DNA from: Marinobacter caseinilyticus
GTDB taxonomy: Bacteria; Pseudomonadota; Gammaproteobacteria; Pseudomonadales; Oleiphilaceae
DNA length: 64,000 nucleotides
Direction: 5' to 3'
NCBI RefSeq assembly: GCF_011074955.1
Contig: NZ_WUQJ01000037.1
Location: 1-64,000 of the forward strand
How positions within the stretch are numbered: position 1 is the first letter of the stretch; each line of letters begins with the position of its first letter. The position numbers and the translations under genes were made by a program. The notes below the pieces were generated by a model. It was not told where the DNA came from. It did no database searches and was given only the letters and a program-made list of their open reading frames with translations. Positions 53,044 to 62,147 of the stretch are shown one piece after another.

Positions 53044-55002
53044 ATGCTTTCAATATCAAATCTTAGTTTACAACGGGGTGGCGTGTGGTTGCTAGAACAC
53101 GTCAACGTCACTATCCAATCAGGTCAACGAGTTGCCATCGTTGGTGCCAACGGTGCCGGCAAATCCAGCCTGTTCCAGCTATTTCTGGGCGGTCTGTCGC
53201 CAGAGAGCGGTAACGTCTCTTTGCCGGGTGGATGTCGGGTTGCGCACATGGCGCAGGAGGTGGCCGCCTCGGATCGCAGCGCACGGGATTTTGTGCTGGA
53301 TGGCGATGTTGAACTCCGGCGTATGGAGGCCGAACTCACCCGGGCCGAGGCTCGGGGTGACGATCATGCGCAAGCAAGAATTCACGGTGAGCTGGACATC
53401 CACGAGGCCTGGTCGGCCGCTCGCCGGGCTGAGGCGCTGATCCGTGGGCTGGGCTTCTCGGATGCGGACGCCGACCGACCCGTGTCGGCGTTTTCGGGGG
53501 GCTGGCGGATACGCCTGAATCTGGCGCAGGCGCTGATGCGTCCCTCGGATCTGCTGTTATTGGACGAACCCACCAACCACCTGGACCTGGACGCTTGCCT
53601 TTGGCTCGAGAACTGGCTGCGTCGCTATCCGGGGACTTTGCTGTTTATCTCCCATGACCGGGACTTCATGGACCGGGTGGCCACCCATGTTGTGCATTTT
53701 GATCAACGCAGACTGGATACCTACAGTGGTAATTATTCCGCGTTCGAACTGCAGCGTAGCGAGCGTCTGGCTCAGCAGCAGGCAGGGTTTGAAAAGCAGC
53801 AGGCTGAGATTGCGCAAATCCAGCGTTTTATCGACCGGTTCCGGGCTCAGGCCACCAAGGCGAGGCAGGCCCAAAGCCGGGTAAAGGCGCTGGAGCGCAT
53901 GGAGCGTATTGCGCCAGCTCACGTCGATTCACCCTTTCATTTTGAGTTTCCAGTCGCGGAAAAAGTTTCCAACCCGTTGTTGTCACTTCGCGACGGGCAG
54001 GCAGGGCACGGTGATACCGTTATTCTTAAAGGCCTGAACCAAACGTTGTTGCCGGGCAGCCGGATTGGGCTTCTTGGTCCGAATGGCGCCGGTAAATCGA
54101 CCCTGATGGACGCACTGAGAGGGCAGAAAACCTTGTTGGCGGGGGAACGGACAACCGGTGAACATCTCGCGGTGGGCTACTTTGCCCAGCACCAGTTGGA
54201 ATCGCTCGATCTCGATGCCAGCCCGTTTGTGCATCTGCAACGACTGACCCCAACCGCCTCGGAGCAAAAAATCCGCAATTTTCTCGGCGGCTTCAATTTC
54301 CACGGAGACGAGGCGTTGAGCCGTATCCGTACCTTTTCCGGCGGTGAAAAAGCTCGCGTAGCGTTGGCGGTCATTGCCTGGCAGCGCCCAAACCTGCTGT
54401 TGCTAGACGAGCCAACCAACCATTTGGATCTCGATATGCGACAGGCGCTCACCATGGCGCTGCAAAGCTTTGACGGCGCCATTGTCATTGTTTCTCACGA
54501 TCGTCACCTGCTGCGCAACACTGTGGATGAATTCTGGTTGGTCAATGAGGGTCGGGTTACCAGCTATGAGGGTGATCTGGAAGATTACGAACGCTGGCTG
54601 GCCGACCGCCGGGTCGATGAGGCTGTCGCACCGAAACGGGAGACGTCACCCGGTGATGAAGCGGCGGCGTCATCGCAGGCGTGCGAAGTGCCGGCGGAAA
54701 GTGCCGATGACCGGAAAGCCCGTAAGCGCGCTGAGGCGGCGCTGCGCCAGAAAATCAGTCCCTATCGCAAACGTCAGGCCAGTCTCGAATCGAGAATGGA
54801 TGCGCTCCAGATTACATTGGCGGAGCTGGAACAGGCCCTGTCGGATCCTAGGCTGTACGATGAGTCTAACAAAGCGGCGTTGAAGGAAAAGCTGGCCCGG
54901 CAGACCGACTGTAAGCGGGAGTTGGACGACATCGAGGCGGATTGGCTGGAAGTCAGCGAAACGGTGGAAGAGCTCGAAGCCCAAACGACCGCCGGTGTCT
55001 AG
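53044..55002 (+). CDS. ABC-F family ATPase (YheS type)
   Basis: A 652-aa soluble tandem ABC protein. The first cassette has GANGAGKSS, FSGGWRIRLNLA and LLLLDEPTNHLDLD; the second has GPNGAGKST, FSGGEKARVALA and LLLDEPTNHLDLD. Between them is the basic interdomain linker (FRAQATKARQAQSRVKALERM). A C-terminal coiled-coil extension (residues about 545-650) matches the YheS branch of ABC-F proteins, which act on the ribosome. It is divergent from the TIGR02444 gene. The symbol yheS fits the branch but the orthology is by eye. Confidence 0.9.
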   Translation: MLSISNLSLQRGGVWLLEHVNVTIQSGQRVAIVGANGAGKSSLFQLFLGGLSPESGNVSLPGGCRVAHMAQEVAASDRSARDFVLDGDVELRRMEAELTRAEARGDDHAQARIHGELDIHEAWSAARRAEALIRGLGFSDADADRPVSAFSGGWRIRLNLAQALMRPSDLLLLDEPTNHLDLDACLWLENWLRRYPGTLLFISHDRDFMDRVATHVVHFDQRRLDTYSGNYSAFELQRSERLAQQQAGFEKQQAEIAQIQRFIDRFRAQATKARQAQSRVKALERMERIAPAHVDSPFHFEFPVAEKVSNPLLSLRDGQAGHGDTVILKGLNQTLLPGSRIGLLGPNGAGKSTLMDALRGQKTLLAGERTTGEHLAVGYFAQHQLESLDLDASPFVHLQRLTPTASEQKIRNFLGGFNFHGDEALSRIRTFSGGEKARVALAVIAWQRPNLLLLDEPTNHLDLDMRQALTMALQSFDGAIVIVSHDRHLLRNTVDEFWLVNEGRVTSYEGDLEDYERWLADRRVDEAVAPKRETSPGDEAAASSQACEVPAESADDRKARKRAEAALRQKISPYRKRQASLESRMDALQITLAELEQALSDPRLYDESNKAALKEKLARQTDCKRELDDIEADWLEVSETVEELEAQTTAGV

Positions 55003-55148
55003 GCGGACGCGATACTGAATGTGTGCTGTCGATGGTTTGGGCCAAAGCGCTGGCTCTGCGACCGGTAATGTGGTTCCGGCCGGGAGGAGCGGTCACTAAA
55101 ATCTGGCGTGGAGGCCGTGTGCCGAGCATGAGCCCGCCGGCCCCGGCG

Positions 55149-56660
55149 CTAGCTGATCACTGTCAACTGGAAGCCTTGTTTGGCCAGATAGTCTTGCTCA
55201 TTGTCCAGGTCCGCCCGGGTCAGCGGGCGGTCGTCCAGCCAGCCGGGTGGGAAATGAACGGTGAGAGCCTTGTCACTGGCTGCCAGTTCGAAATTTGGCG
55301 GTGCCTCATGATTGCGAGGGTGTTGAATCAGGATCGCCAGCCGGGTGAGGACACACAGGTAGCGCAATCGTCGGATGTCCTCGCTGTCGAGACCTTCGAA
55401 AATGGCAGGCGAGAACTTTCGGCGGTGACCCCGGACCAGGGTGGCCAAGTCTCGCTGAAAATTCTGGCTGAAACCGGGCAAGTCAGAGTAGCGCAGCAGG
55501 TAAGCGCCGTGCTTATGGTATTGGCTGTGCGAGATTGTGAGGCCAATTTCATGCAGGCGGCAGGCCCAACTGAGGGCTTCTTCGTCAGCGGCAGTCCGGA
55601 CTTCCCATTCATCAGCCACCTGATTATAAGCTGCCATGGCGGTATCCTCGACGGCTTTGGCATGCTGCTGATCGACATGGTACCGCTCTTGCAGAGCCTG
55701 AATGGTCCGTTCGCGCACGTCTTCATGTTGAATGCGGCCGACAATGTCGTACAGCAAGCCTTCCCGCAGAGCACCGTCAGCGTAGGTCATTTCATCAATC
55801 CCCAGAGACTCGAAAGCAGCTAATAGGATGGCAAAACCGGCTGGAAATATGCTTTGCCGGTCCGCTCGAATGCCCAGCTCGCTGAGGCGGCTGGTGGTTT
55901 CCATGTCGATCAGACGACGGCGCAAATCCCGCATGGCTTTCAGGGTAATGGTGCCGTCGGAAATCTTGAGCACGGTCATCGCGTGGCTGATGGCCTTGAT
56001 GGAGCCGGAGGACCCGACCGCACTTTGCCAGCCCAGGCGTCGGAACCGATGGCGAATGTTGAGCAGTTCCTGGGCCCCGTGCGTCACGGCGCGATCCATC
56101 TGGCGCCGGGTGATTTTGCCGTCAGGGAAGTACAAGTTGCGGAAAGACACGCAGCCCATGTGAAGACTGTCCAGTTCCTGGGCTTCAAAGCGCTCGCCGA
56201 TCACGAATTCGGTGCTGCCGCCGCCGATATCAATCACCAGGCGTCGCCCGGTATCGTCCGATAGGGTGTGGGATACGCCGAGGTATATCAGTCTTGCCTC
56301 TTCGCGCCCGGCAATGATTTCCACCGGATAGCCCAGCACCTGTTCTGCCCGGTCCATGAATTCGTTGGCGTTGCGCGCGACCCGCAAGGCATTGGTGCCC
56401 ACCACCTGAACCGCACTGCTGGGCATTCCGCCGAGCCGTTGGGCAAACCGCCCAAGGCATTCCAGGCCGCGTTGTTGGGCGGCTTCGGTGAGGTTGTTGC
56501 TGGTGTCAAGACCGGCCCCGAGCTGAACTTTCTCGCCCATTTTCTCAAGGGTACGGATTTCACCGTGCACCAGTCGGGCAACGACCATATGGAAACTGTT
56601 GGAACCCATGTCGATGGCTGCGAGTAGCTCGGCTGGGGCAGTGGAGGATGGGACCGTCAC
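55149..56660 (-). CDS. ppx: Exopolyphosphatase / pppGpp phosphohydrolase (Ppx/GppA)
   Basis: A 503-aa ASKHA-fold phosphatase that shortens polyphosphate from the end and may also hydrolyse pppGpp. Motifs are AAIDMGSNSFHMVVAR, VVGTNALRVARN, GREEARLIYLGV, LVIDIGGGSTEFVIG and, in the C-terminal HD-like region, LHEIGLTISHSQYHKHGAYLL. The length with two C-terminal domains is that of E. coli Ppx/GppA. It is divergent from the thioredoxin gene. Ppx versus GppA cannot be settled by eye; Ppx is usual beside trxA. Confidence 0.9.
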   Translation of the reverse strand: MTVPSSTAPAELLAAIDMGSNSFHMVVARLVHGEIRTLEKMGEKVQLGAGLDTSNNLTEAAQQRGLECLGRFAQRLGGMPSSAVQVVGTNALRVARNANEFMDRAEQVLGYPVEIIAGREEARLIYLGVSHTLSDDTGRRLVIDIGGGSTEFVIGERFEAQELDSLHMGCVSFRNLYFPDGKITRRQMDRAVTHGAQELLNIRHRFRRLGWQSAVGSSGSIKAISHAMTVLKISDGTITLKAMRDLRRRLIDMETTSRLSELGIRADRQSIFPAGFAILLAAFESLGIDEMTYADGALREGLLYDIVGRIQHEDVRERTIQALQERYHVDQQHAKAVEDTAMAAYNQVADEWEVRTAADEEALSWACRLHEIGLTISHSQYHKHGAYLLRYSDLPGFSQNFQRDLATLVRGHRRKFSPAIFEGLDSEDIRRLRYLCVLTRLAILIQHPRNHEAPPNFELAASDKALTVHFPPGWLDDRPLTRADLDNEQDYLAKQGFQLTVIS

Positions 56661-57042
56661 GTGTCTTGAATTCCTCTTTTCAGGCCCTATATCTAGTCAG
56701 GCGTGTGTGGAAGCATTGACATGGCGGTGACTGAATCAGTCCGCTCCGATGCAGGGGTGGCCCACACATAACGGGGCGTTGGCCACCGGATTCAGAGCCA
56801 CTATAAGCGAAACATTACGGGCCTGTCAGCAATGGCGTTTGGTTCCACGGTGAATTGCGGCCGCGGCTTGGTTTGCTGCTAGCAGGAACTGCTTCACAGA
56901 GCGGCAGGGATTCGCGTAGAGTAGGGCGTTATCAAGGTAGGCTTTCAGGGTAGCAGGACTTCGTGTCCTCTGCCGGTAAACAGATCAAAGAGCACGCCCG
57001 GGTCTTATTGAGATCCGCGCTGGCCAGAAGCGGGATAATGTA
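56661..57042. promoter_or_regulatory. Divergent promoter region between ppx and trxA
   Basis: About 380 bp without a gene. It must hold promoters for both flanking genes, but no -35/-10 pair or operator stood out. Confidence 0.5.
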
Positions 57043-57369
57043 ATGAGTGGAAATATCATCAATGTAAGCGATGGGTCGTTTGAACAGGACGTACTGCAGT
57101 CTGACACTCCGGTATTGGTTGATTACTGGGCCGAGTGGTGTGGCCCATGCAAAATGATTGCGCCGGTATTGGAAGAAATCGCCGATGAATACGAAGGCAA
57201 GCTGAAAATCTGCAAACTCAATATTGATGAGAATGAGCAGACACCGCCCAAGTTCAACATTCGTGGTATTCCAACCCTGATGCTGTTCAAGAACGGCAAT
57301 GTCGATGCGACGAAAGTGGGCGCCTTGTCCAAATCACAATTGGTGGCGTTTCTCGACAGCAACCTCTGA
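57043..57369 (+). CDS. trxA: Thioredoxin
   Basis: Thioredoxin 1 (108 aa) is the cytoplasmic disulfide reductant. The active site is WCGPC with Cys33 and Cys36, followed by the cis-Pro segment RGIPTLMLFKNG. The length and fold elements are standard. It is divergent from ppx, followed by a strong terminator, and in many gammaproteobacteria (as here) rho lies nearby, with a molybdopterin operon intervening in this case. Confidence 0.96.
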   Translation: MSGNIINVSDGSFEQDVLQSDTPVLVDYWAEWCGPCKMIAPVLEEIADEYEGKLKICKLNIDENEQTPPKFNIRGIPTLMLFKNGNVDATKVGALSKSQLVAFLDSNL

Positions 57370-57391
57370 TTGCTGGCAGATCAAACGCTGA

Positions 57392-57431
57392 AAACCGCCC
57401 CATGAACCTGGTTCATGGGGCGGTTTTTTTT
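57392..57431 (+). terminator. Rho-independent terminator of trxA
   Basis: AAACCGCCCCATGAAC and GTTCATGGGGCGGTTT form a 16-bp perfect stem over a CTG loop, with a run of eight T residues at its end on the plus strand. Confidence 0.95.
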
Positions 57432-57781
57432 GGCAGGACGATAAAGCAAAAGGTCGTTCGGCAGTGGCCGTCCAGCGCATGGGTCAATGAGTGATGCAAA
57501 GGATGCAGACCGCCCCGGCGAGTGTTGCGAGCCCGGTGCCAATAGGCGGGCGCATCGCATGCGAGGCGTGAACCGTGCTTGCCCCTGGCGAACACGGGCA
57601 TCCTTGAGTTGACAGCCGAGGCGCTGGACAGCGTTGTATCGGCGGTGCTGTTCAGGGCCAATCGCTCCCACGAGGCGCACGCCAGGCGGGTGCTGAAGGT
57701 GCTGACCTGCCGCCTCATGCGTGCATGGTGCCGGTGTCCGGGTTGCTGGCAGTCACAAATGTAGCATGTGACCGGGGTTGA
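57432..57781. other. Intergenic block between trxA and moaE without an accepted gene
   Basis: About 350 bp. Both strands are open for stretches of about 100 codons (for example the minus strand from 57718), with no ribosome site and compositions that look like chance. I recognise no protein family in them, although the segment GKHGSRLACDAPAYWHRARN is oddly protein-like. The block could be a decayed gene or a dispersed repeat. Confidence 0.45.
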
Positions 57782-58243
57782 TCAGTCTGGGGCCTGATCG
57801 AGCCAATGCTCGGTTCGCTGCTGGTCTGAGGCTTTCTGTTCGACCCAATGGCCGCCTTCCCTGGTGATTTCCTTCTTCCAGAACGGCGCCGTTGTTTTGA
57901 GTGCATCCATAATAAACTGACACGCCGCAAACCCGTCGCTGCGATGTGCGCTACAAATGCCGACGTAAACAATCTGGTCGCTCAATGCCAGGGCGCCGAC
58001 CCGGTGGATGACTCGGGCGTCGAGGATGGACCAGCGCTGGGCGGCCTGGTCGATCAGCCCTTGGATAACCCGTTCGGTCATGCCCGGATAGTGCTCCAGG
58101 TACAGGCCTTCCACGTCGTTGCAATCGCCCCGATCGCGGACCAGGCCGGTGAAGGTCACGATGGCGCCGGTGCCGGGGCCCGTCTGGCGCAGCAGGGCAT
58201 ACTCGTGTGTGGTATCAAAATCGTCAGTCTGAATGATGACCAT
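57782..58243 (-). CDS. moaE: Molybdopterin synthase catalytic subunit MoaE
   Basis: MoaE (153 aa) is the large subunit of molybdopterin synthase; it converts cPMP to molybdopterin using sulfur carried by MoaD. Family segments are GAIVTFTGLVRD, LYLEHYPGMTER, RVGALALSDQIVYVGICSAHRS and the Lys-rich active-site segment KTTAPFWKKEI. It begins just after the MoaD stop, so the two subunits are co-translated. Confidence 0.94.
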   Translation of the reverse strand: MVIIQTDDFDTTHEYALLRQTGPGTGAIVTFTGLVRDRGDCNDVEGLYLEHYPGMTERVIQGLIDQAAQRWSILDARVIHRVGALALSDQIVYVGICSAHRSDGFAACQFIMDALKTTAPFWKKEITREGGHWVEQKASDQQRTEHWLDQAPD

Positions 58244-58244
58244 C

Positions 58245-58511
58245 TCAGCCTCCCGTTACCGGTGGAAACAGAGCCACTTCATCTTGATCCTGCAAGAGGG
58301 TCGACGTGGTTGTCATGGTCTGGTTCACCGCAATCATGACCGGTGCGCCACCTTTAAGCTGTGACCAAGGTCCGCCCTTTTCAGTCAGGATGGTCAGTAA
58401 GCCATCAACCGTGGTGGCACTTGGCACCGTTAGCTGTAACTCGCCGGTACCAAGAGACTCTCGCAGCCGGGCAAAAAAGAGTACGGAAACCGTCATGGTG
58501 TTCGAGTTCAT
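58245..58511 (-). CDS. moaD: Molybdopterin synthase sulfur carrier subunit MoaD
   Basis: MoaD (88 aa from ATG 58511) is the ubiquitin-like small subunit. It carries the required C-terminal Gly-Gly (PPVTGG), which is adenylated and thiocarboxylated, and the beta-grasp segments VSVLFFARLRE and EVALFPPV. ATG 58511 lies 7 nt after the moeA stop; an ATG five codons later is a possible alternative. Very close to moaE downstream. Confidence 0.92.
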   Translation of the reverse strand: MNSNTMTVSVLFFARLRESLGTGELQLTVPSATTVDGLLTILTEKGGPWSQLKGGAPVMIAVNQTMTTTSTLLQDQDEVALFPPVTGG

Positions 58512-58518
58512 AGACCAA

Positions 58519-59730
58519 TTATCCCAACAGTTCGGTGAATGTGTAATAGGTAATGAGGTCGCCAGGTTGGACCGTTGTGTGCTCGGGTACCACCGCAAGA
58601 CCCTCGGCCCAGCAGGCGGAGCTGAGCATTCCGGAACTTTGGTTGGGAAACACCGAGACCTGGCATTGACCGTCGATCCGTTCTTTGCGGGCCCGCATGA
58701 ATTCGCGGCGAATGGAGGGCTTATCAACCGCAAAGGCCGCCGGTAGCGTTTCTCCCTGCGGTGCTGACGAGGTGTCGCCCTGGCACCGGCGAATGTAAGG
58801 TGCACCCAGAATCAGGAACGCCACCAGAACCGCGGCCGGATTGCCTGGCAAACCCAATACCGGAGTGTTGTGGATGCGGCCAAAAGCCAGCGGTTTGCCA
58901 GGCTTAATAGCCAGTCGCCACAGCGATAAACCACCGGACCGTTCCAGTATCGCCCGGAGGTGATCTTCTTCACCAACGGACACGCCACCACTGGTAATGA
59001 CGAGGTCTGAGTGCTGGGCCGCGGCCTCCAACGCCCCGGCTGTGGCTTCTTGGGTGTCCCTTACGGTTTCGCACATCACCAGCTCACAGTGGAGTTGTTG
59101 TAACAAGCCGCGAAGTGTGAAGCCGTTGGTGTTGAATATTTGCCCCGGTTGCAGCGGCTGACCCGGTGCCACCAGCTCGTCGCCGGTGGTCAGCACTGAC
59201 ACCCGAAGTTTTCGCATGACCGGCGCCTCAGCCAGACCAAGTGAGGCGATGAGTCCCATCTCCTGAGCCCGGATGTGAGTGCCGCGAGCCAGCGCCAGAT
59301 CGCCGGTTTTCAGATCTTGCCCCCGGCGTCGAATGTTCTGTCCAGGCGTGGGGCTGCCGGTCAGCCTGATGCCTTCTGGCGTCTGTTCCGTATCTTCTTG
59401 CATGATCACGGTGTCGGCACCGGACGGCACCGGAGCGCCAGTGAATATTCGCGCGGCAGTGCCTTTGATCAGTCTGGCACCTTCATAGCCCGCTGCGATA
59501 CGGGCTGACACGGCCAACACCCCGGTGCCATTGAGATCGTCACTGCACAGCGCATACCCGTCAACGGAACTGTTGTCCGCTGGCGGCACATCGGCGGTCA
59601 CATACAGGTCGCTCGCAAGTATGCGCCCCAGAGCCGCATCGAGTGATACGGTCTCGGTTTCATCGACAGCTCTGGCATGGCTCAACAAATGGGCGTGCGC
59701 GGCCTCAAGTGATGACAGTGGTTGTGGCAT
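58519..59730 (-). CDS. moeA: Molybdopterin molybdenumtransferase MoeA
   Basis: MoeA (403 aa) inserts molybdate into adenylated molybdopterin. The sequence has DVPPADNSSVDGYAL, a GTAARIFTGAPVPSGADTVIMQED block, TGDELVAPGQPL, SGGVSVGEEDHL and GLPGNPAAVLV, in the order expected for the family's four domains. The start ATG 59730 overlaps the moaB stop as TGATG; a longer upstream reading frame is an overlap artefact within moaB. Confidence 0.94.
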   Translation of the reverse strand: MPQPLSSLEAAHAHLLSHARAVDETETVSLDAALGRILASDLYVTADVPPADNSSVDGYALCSDDLNGTGVLAVSARIAAGYEGARLIKGTAARIFTGAPVPSGADTVIMQEDTEQTPEGIRLTGSPTPGQNIRRRGQDLKTGDLALARGTHIRAQEMGLIASLGLAEAPVMRKLRVSVLTTGDELVAPGQPLQPGQIFNTNGFTLRGLLQQLHCELVMCETVRDTQEATAGALEAAAQHSDLVITSGGVSVGEEDHLRAILERSGGLSLWRLAIKPGKPLAFGRIHNTPVLGLPGNPAAVLVAFLILGAPYIRRCQGDTSSAPQGETLPAAFAVDKPSIRREFMRARKERIDGQCQVSVFPNQSSGMLSSACWAEGLAVVPEHTTVQPGDLITYYTFTELLG

Positions 59731-60296
59731 CAGCCGCGCCCCTTGCTGCCAATTCGCTGACTGAGGCGATGGATCGCGCGCTCCGGTTTGCGCAACACCA
59801 GACCACAAAAATTGCAGGGTGTGTGTGTGCTGTCCAGTTGTTCCTTGAGAATGCCTTCCCAGCCAGTGCGGCATGCGCCGGTGGAGCCAGGCAGGCAAAA
59901 TATAACAGTATGGTTGGCCAGTCCTGCAAAGGCTCGGGATTGAACGGTGGATGATCCAATGCTAGCCACCGACAGGCGCCGAAATTCTTCGCCAAAACCC
60001 TCGATGGACTTATCAAACAATGGCCGAAGCGCTTCCGGGGTGCTGTCACGTTCCAGGAACCCGGTACCGCCGGTGATCAGAACACCGTGAACCGCCGGGT
60101 CGGCGATCCATTGCGAGATCAGGGCTCGTATCAGATACACGTCATCGGGCAGAAGTCGTCTGGCCTGCAGTGTATGGCCGGCGGCCAACACCTGATCCTC
60201 AAGGTATTGGCCTGAGGTATCGGCTTCTGGCCCACGGCTGTCAGACACGGTCAAGAGGGCAAGGTTAAGGGGGCGTGCCTCTGTGTTGATGCTCAT
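59730..60296 (-). CDS. moaB: Molybdopterin biosynthesis protein MoaB
   Basis: A 188-aa MogA/MoaB-family protein that adenylates molybdopterin or plays a similar role. Features are LLTVSDSRGPEADTSGQYL, LITGGTGFLERDSTPEALRPL, and IFCLPGSTGACRTGW, the last two shaping the molybdopterin-binding pocket. It is the first gene of the moaB-moeA-moaD-moaE operon, divergent from rho. Confidence 0.92.
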   Translation of the reverse strand: MSINTEARPLNLALLTVSDSRGPEADTSGQYLEDQVLAAGHTLQARRLLPDDVYLIRALISQWIADPAVHGVLITGGTGFLERDSTPEALRPLFDKSIEGFGEEFRRLSVASIGSSTVQSRAFAGLANHTVIFCLPGSTGACRTGWEGILKEQLDSTHTPCNFCGLVLRKPERAIHRLSQRIGSKGRG

Positions 60297-60771
60297 ACCT
60301 GTTGCTAGCTCCGTTAGTGGCGATTCAGGATTACCAGTATCCCGTTCACTGTGTGGGATTGGAAGGGCTGGTATTGGGTGGATTTGTTGTTATAATGATC
60401 GCCAATCGGGTAGTCCAAGCACTTGACATCTGACGTGTCCTGTAGAACTATCGATGTTCGTTTGACGAACTGGCGTTTCTTTAGTTTACTTTATTTGCTG
60501 CAGTCTTCGAAATTGACGTAGCTTGTGGCACAGAGTGATCGTCCAGCCAGTGATCTGAATAACAAAGTAGAATGAGTCAAACGTGTTTCAGCGAGTCTGA
60601 TTTAGCACCAGCAACACGAAGTGTTAACCACAGTATTAAATAGAGTTCTATTCGGCGCCCGTCGGCTAGATCCTGTCCCAAACTGAATTAAGCATCTTTA
60701 CACAACATGGCCAGGGACGTCCCTGTCTACTCAAACCCTGTTTACTTCCATTCTTGATTATCTAATAACTT
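60297..60771. promoter_or_regulatory. Divergent region with the long rho leader
   Basis: This 475-bp gap holds the moaB promoter and the leader of rho. It is relatively AT-rich. Rho in E. coli controls its own leader, and the length here is compatible with that, but I could not identify rut-like sites or a rhoL peptide with confidence. Confidence 0.5.
60388..60396 (+). promoter_or_regulatory. Candidate extended -10 promoter for rho
   Basis: TGTTATAAT is an extended -10 (TGnTATAAT) with a perfect TATAAT hexamer. No good -35 is visible at 17 bp, which extended -10 promoters do not need. It would give a rho leader of about 370 nt. Confidence 0.4.
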
Positions 60772-62034
60772 ATGAACCTTACTGAACTGAAGCAGAAGTC
60801 CGTACCCGAACTGCTCGAAATTGCGCAGGAAATGGGTCTCGATAACCTGGCCCGTTCGCGCAAACAAGACGTGATCTTCTCAATATTGAAAAGACACGCC
60901 AAAGGCGGCGAAGACATTTACGGTGATGGCGTACTGGAGATTCTGCAGGATGGCTTCGGCTTTCTGCGCTCAGCTGACGCTTCCTATCTTGCCGGTCCGG
61001 ACGATATTTATGTGTCCCCCAGCCAGATCCGGCGTTTTAACCTCCGCACCGGCGATACGGTAGCGGGTAAAATTCGCCCACCGAAAGACGGTGAACGGTA
61101 TTTTGCGCTGTTAAAAGTCAATGAAATCAACTTTGACAAGCCGGACAATGCCCGCAACAAAATTCTGTTTGAAAACCTGACGCCGCTGTTTCCGGATGAG
61201 CGCCTGGGGCTTGAAGCCGGTAACGGCAGTACCGAGGATCTGTCATCCCGGGTACTGGATTTGGTTGCGCCCATTGGTAAAGGTCAGCGCGGCTTGATCG
61301 TATCGCCACCGAAAGCGGGTAAGACGATACTGATGCAAACCATCGCCCAGTCGATCACGCGCAACAACCCTGAGTGCCACGTGATGGTGCTGCTGATTGA
61401 TGAGCGGCCGGAAGAAGTAACCGAAATGCAGCGCACGGTGCGCGGTGAAGTGATTGCGTCGACATTTGACGAGCCACCGGCCCGTCACGTCCAGGTTGCC
61501 GAGATGGTAATCGAGAAGGCCAAGCGACTGGTTGAGCACAAGAAAGACGTGGTGATCCTGTTGGATTCCATCACGCGCCTGGCCCGCGCTTACAACACCG
61601 TGATTCCGTCTTCGGGTAAAGTGCTGACTGGCGGTGTGGACGCTCACGCCCTGGAAAAGCCCAAGCGTTTCTTTGGTGCGGCCCGGAACGTGGAAGAGGG
61701 CGGCAGTCTGACCATCCTGGCGACGGCGCTGGTAGACACCGGGTCCAAAATGGATGAAGTGATCTACGAAGAGTTCAAGGGTACCGGTAATATGGAGGTT
61801 CATATGGACCGCCGTATTGCAGAGAAACGAGTCTATCCTGCGATCAATATTCGCCGCTCAGGCACTCGTCGCGAGGACTTGTTAATGGCGGAAGCCGATA
61901 TTCAGCGGGTCTGGATACTGCGCAAGCTTTTGCACTCCATGGACGACGACACTGCCGCGCTGGAGTTTCTGCTGGATAAACTGCGTGAAACCAAGACTAA
62001 CGACGAGTTCTTCCTGTCGATGAAGCGGCGCTAG
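60772..62034 (+). CDS. rho: Transcription termination factor Rho
   Basis: Rho (420 aa) is the hexameric RNA helicase that terminates transcription. It starts MNLTELKQKSVPELLEIAQEM (Rho N-terminal HTH), followed by the RNA-binding cold-shock-like domain (GFGFLRSADASYLAGPDDIYVSPSQIRRF), the Walker A SPPKAGKT and Walker B VVILLDSITRLARAYN, the Q-loop segment and the R-loop VEEGGSLTILATALVDTGSKMD. Length and conservation are normal. A hairpin follows the gene. Confidence 0.97.
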   Translation: MNLTELKQKSVPELLEIAQEMGLDNLARSRKQDVIFSILKRHAKGGEDIYGDGVLEILQDGFGFLRSADASYLAGPDDIYVSPSQIRRFNLRTGDTVAGKIRPPKDGERYFALLKVNEINFDKPDNARNKILFENLTPLFPDERLGLEAGNGSTEDLSSRVLDLVAPIGKGQRGLIVSPPKAGKTILMQTIAQSITRNNPECHVMVLLIDERPEEVTEMQRTVRGEVIASTFDEPPARHVQVAEMVIEKAKRLVEHKKDVVILLDSITRLARAYNTVIPSSGKVLTGGVDAHALEKPKRFFGAARNVEEGGSLTILATALVDTGSKMDEVIYEEFKGTGNMEVHMDRRIAEKRVYPAINIRRSGTRREDLLMAEADIQRVWILRKLLHSMDDDTAALEFLLDKLRETKTNDEFFLSMKRR

Positions 62035-62063
62035 TCGACGCGACGTCTGGATGACCTTCTCGA

Positions 62064-62088
62064 GCGGGGCCTGAAATTCAGGCCCCGC
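62064..62088 (+). terminator. Hairpin after rho
   Basis: GCGGGGCCTGAA and TTCAGGCCCCGC form a 12-bp palindrome around a single base; the sequence after it is only mildly T-rich. It is a likely but weak terminator between rho and ubiD. Confidence 0.6.
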
Positions 62089-62147
62089 CATCCATTTCTT
62101 GCTAATCCTCGTACACGTCTCCCTGACACGCCACCACGGGGCACTCC

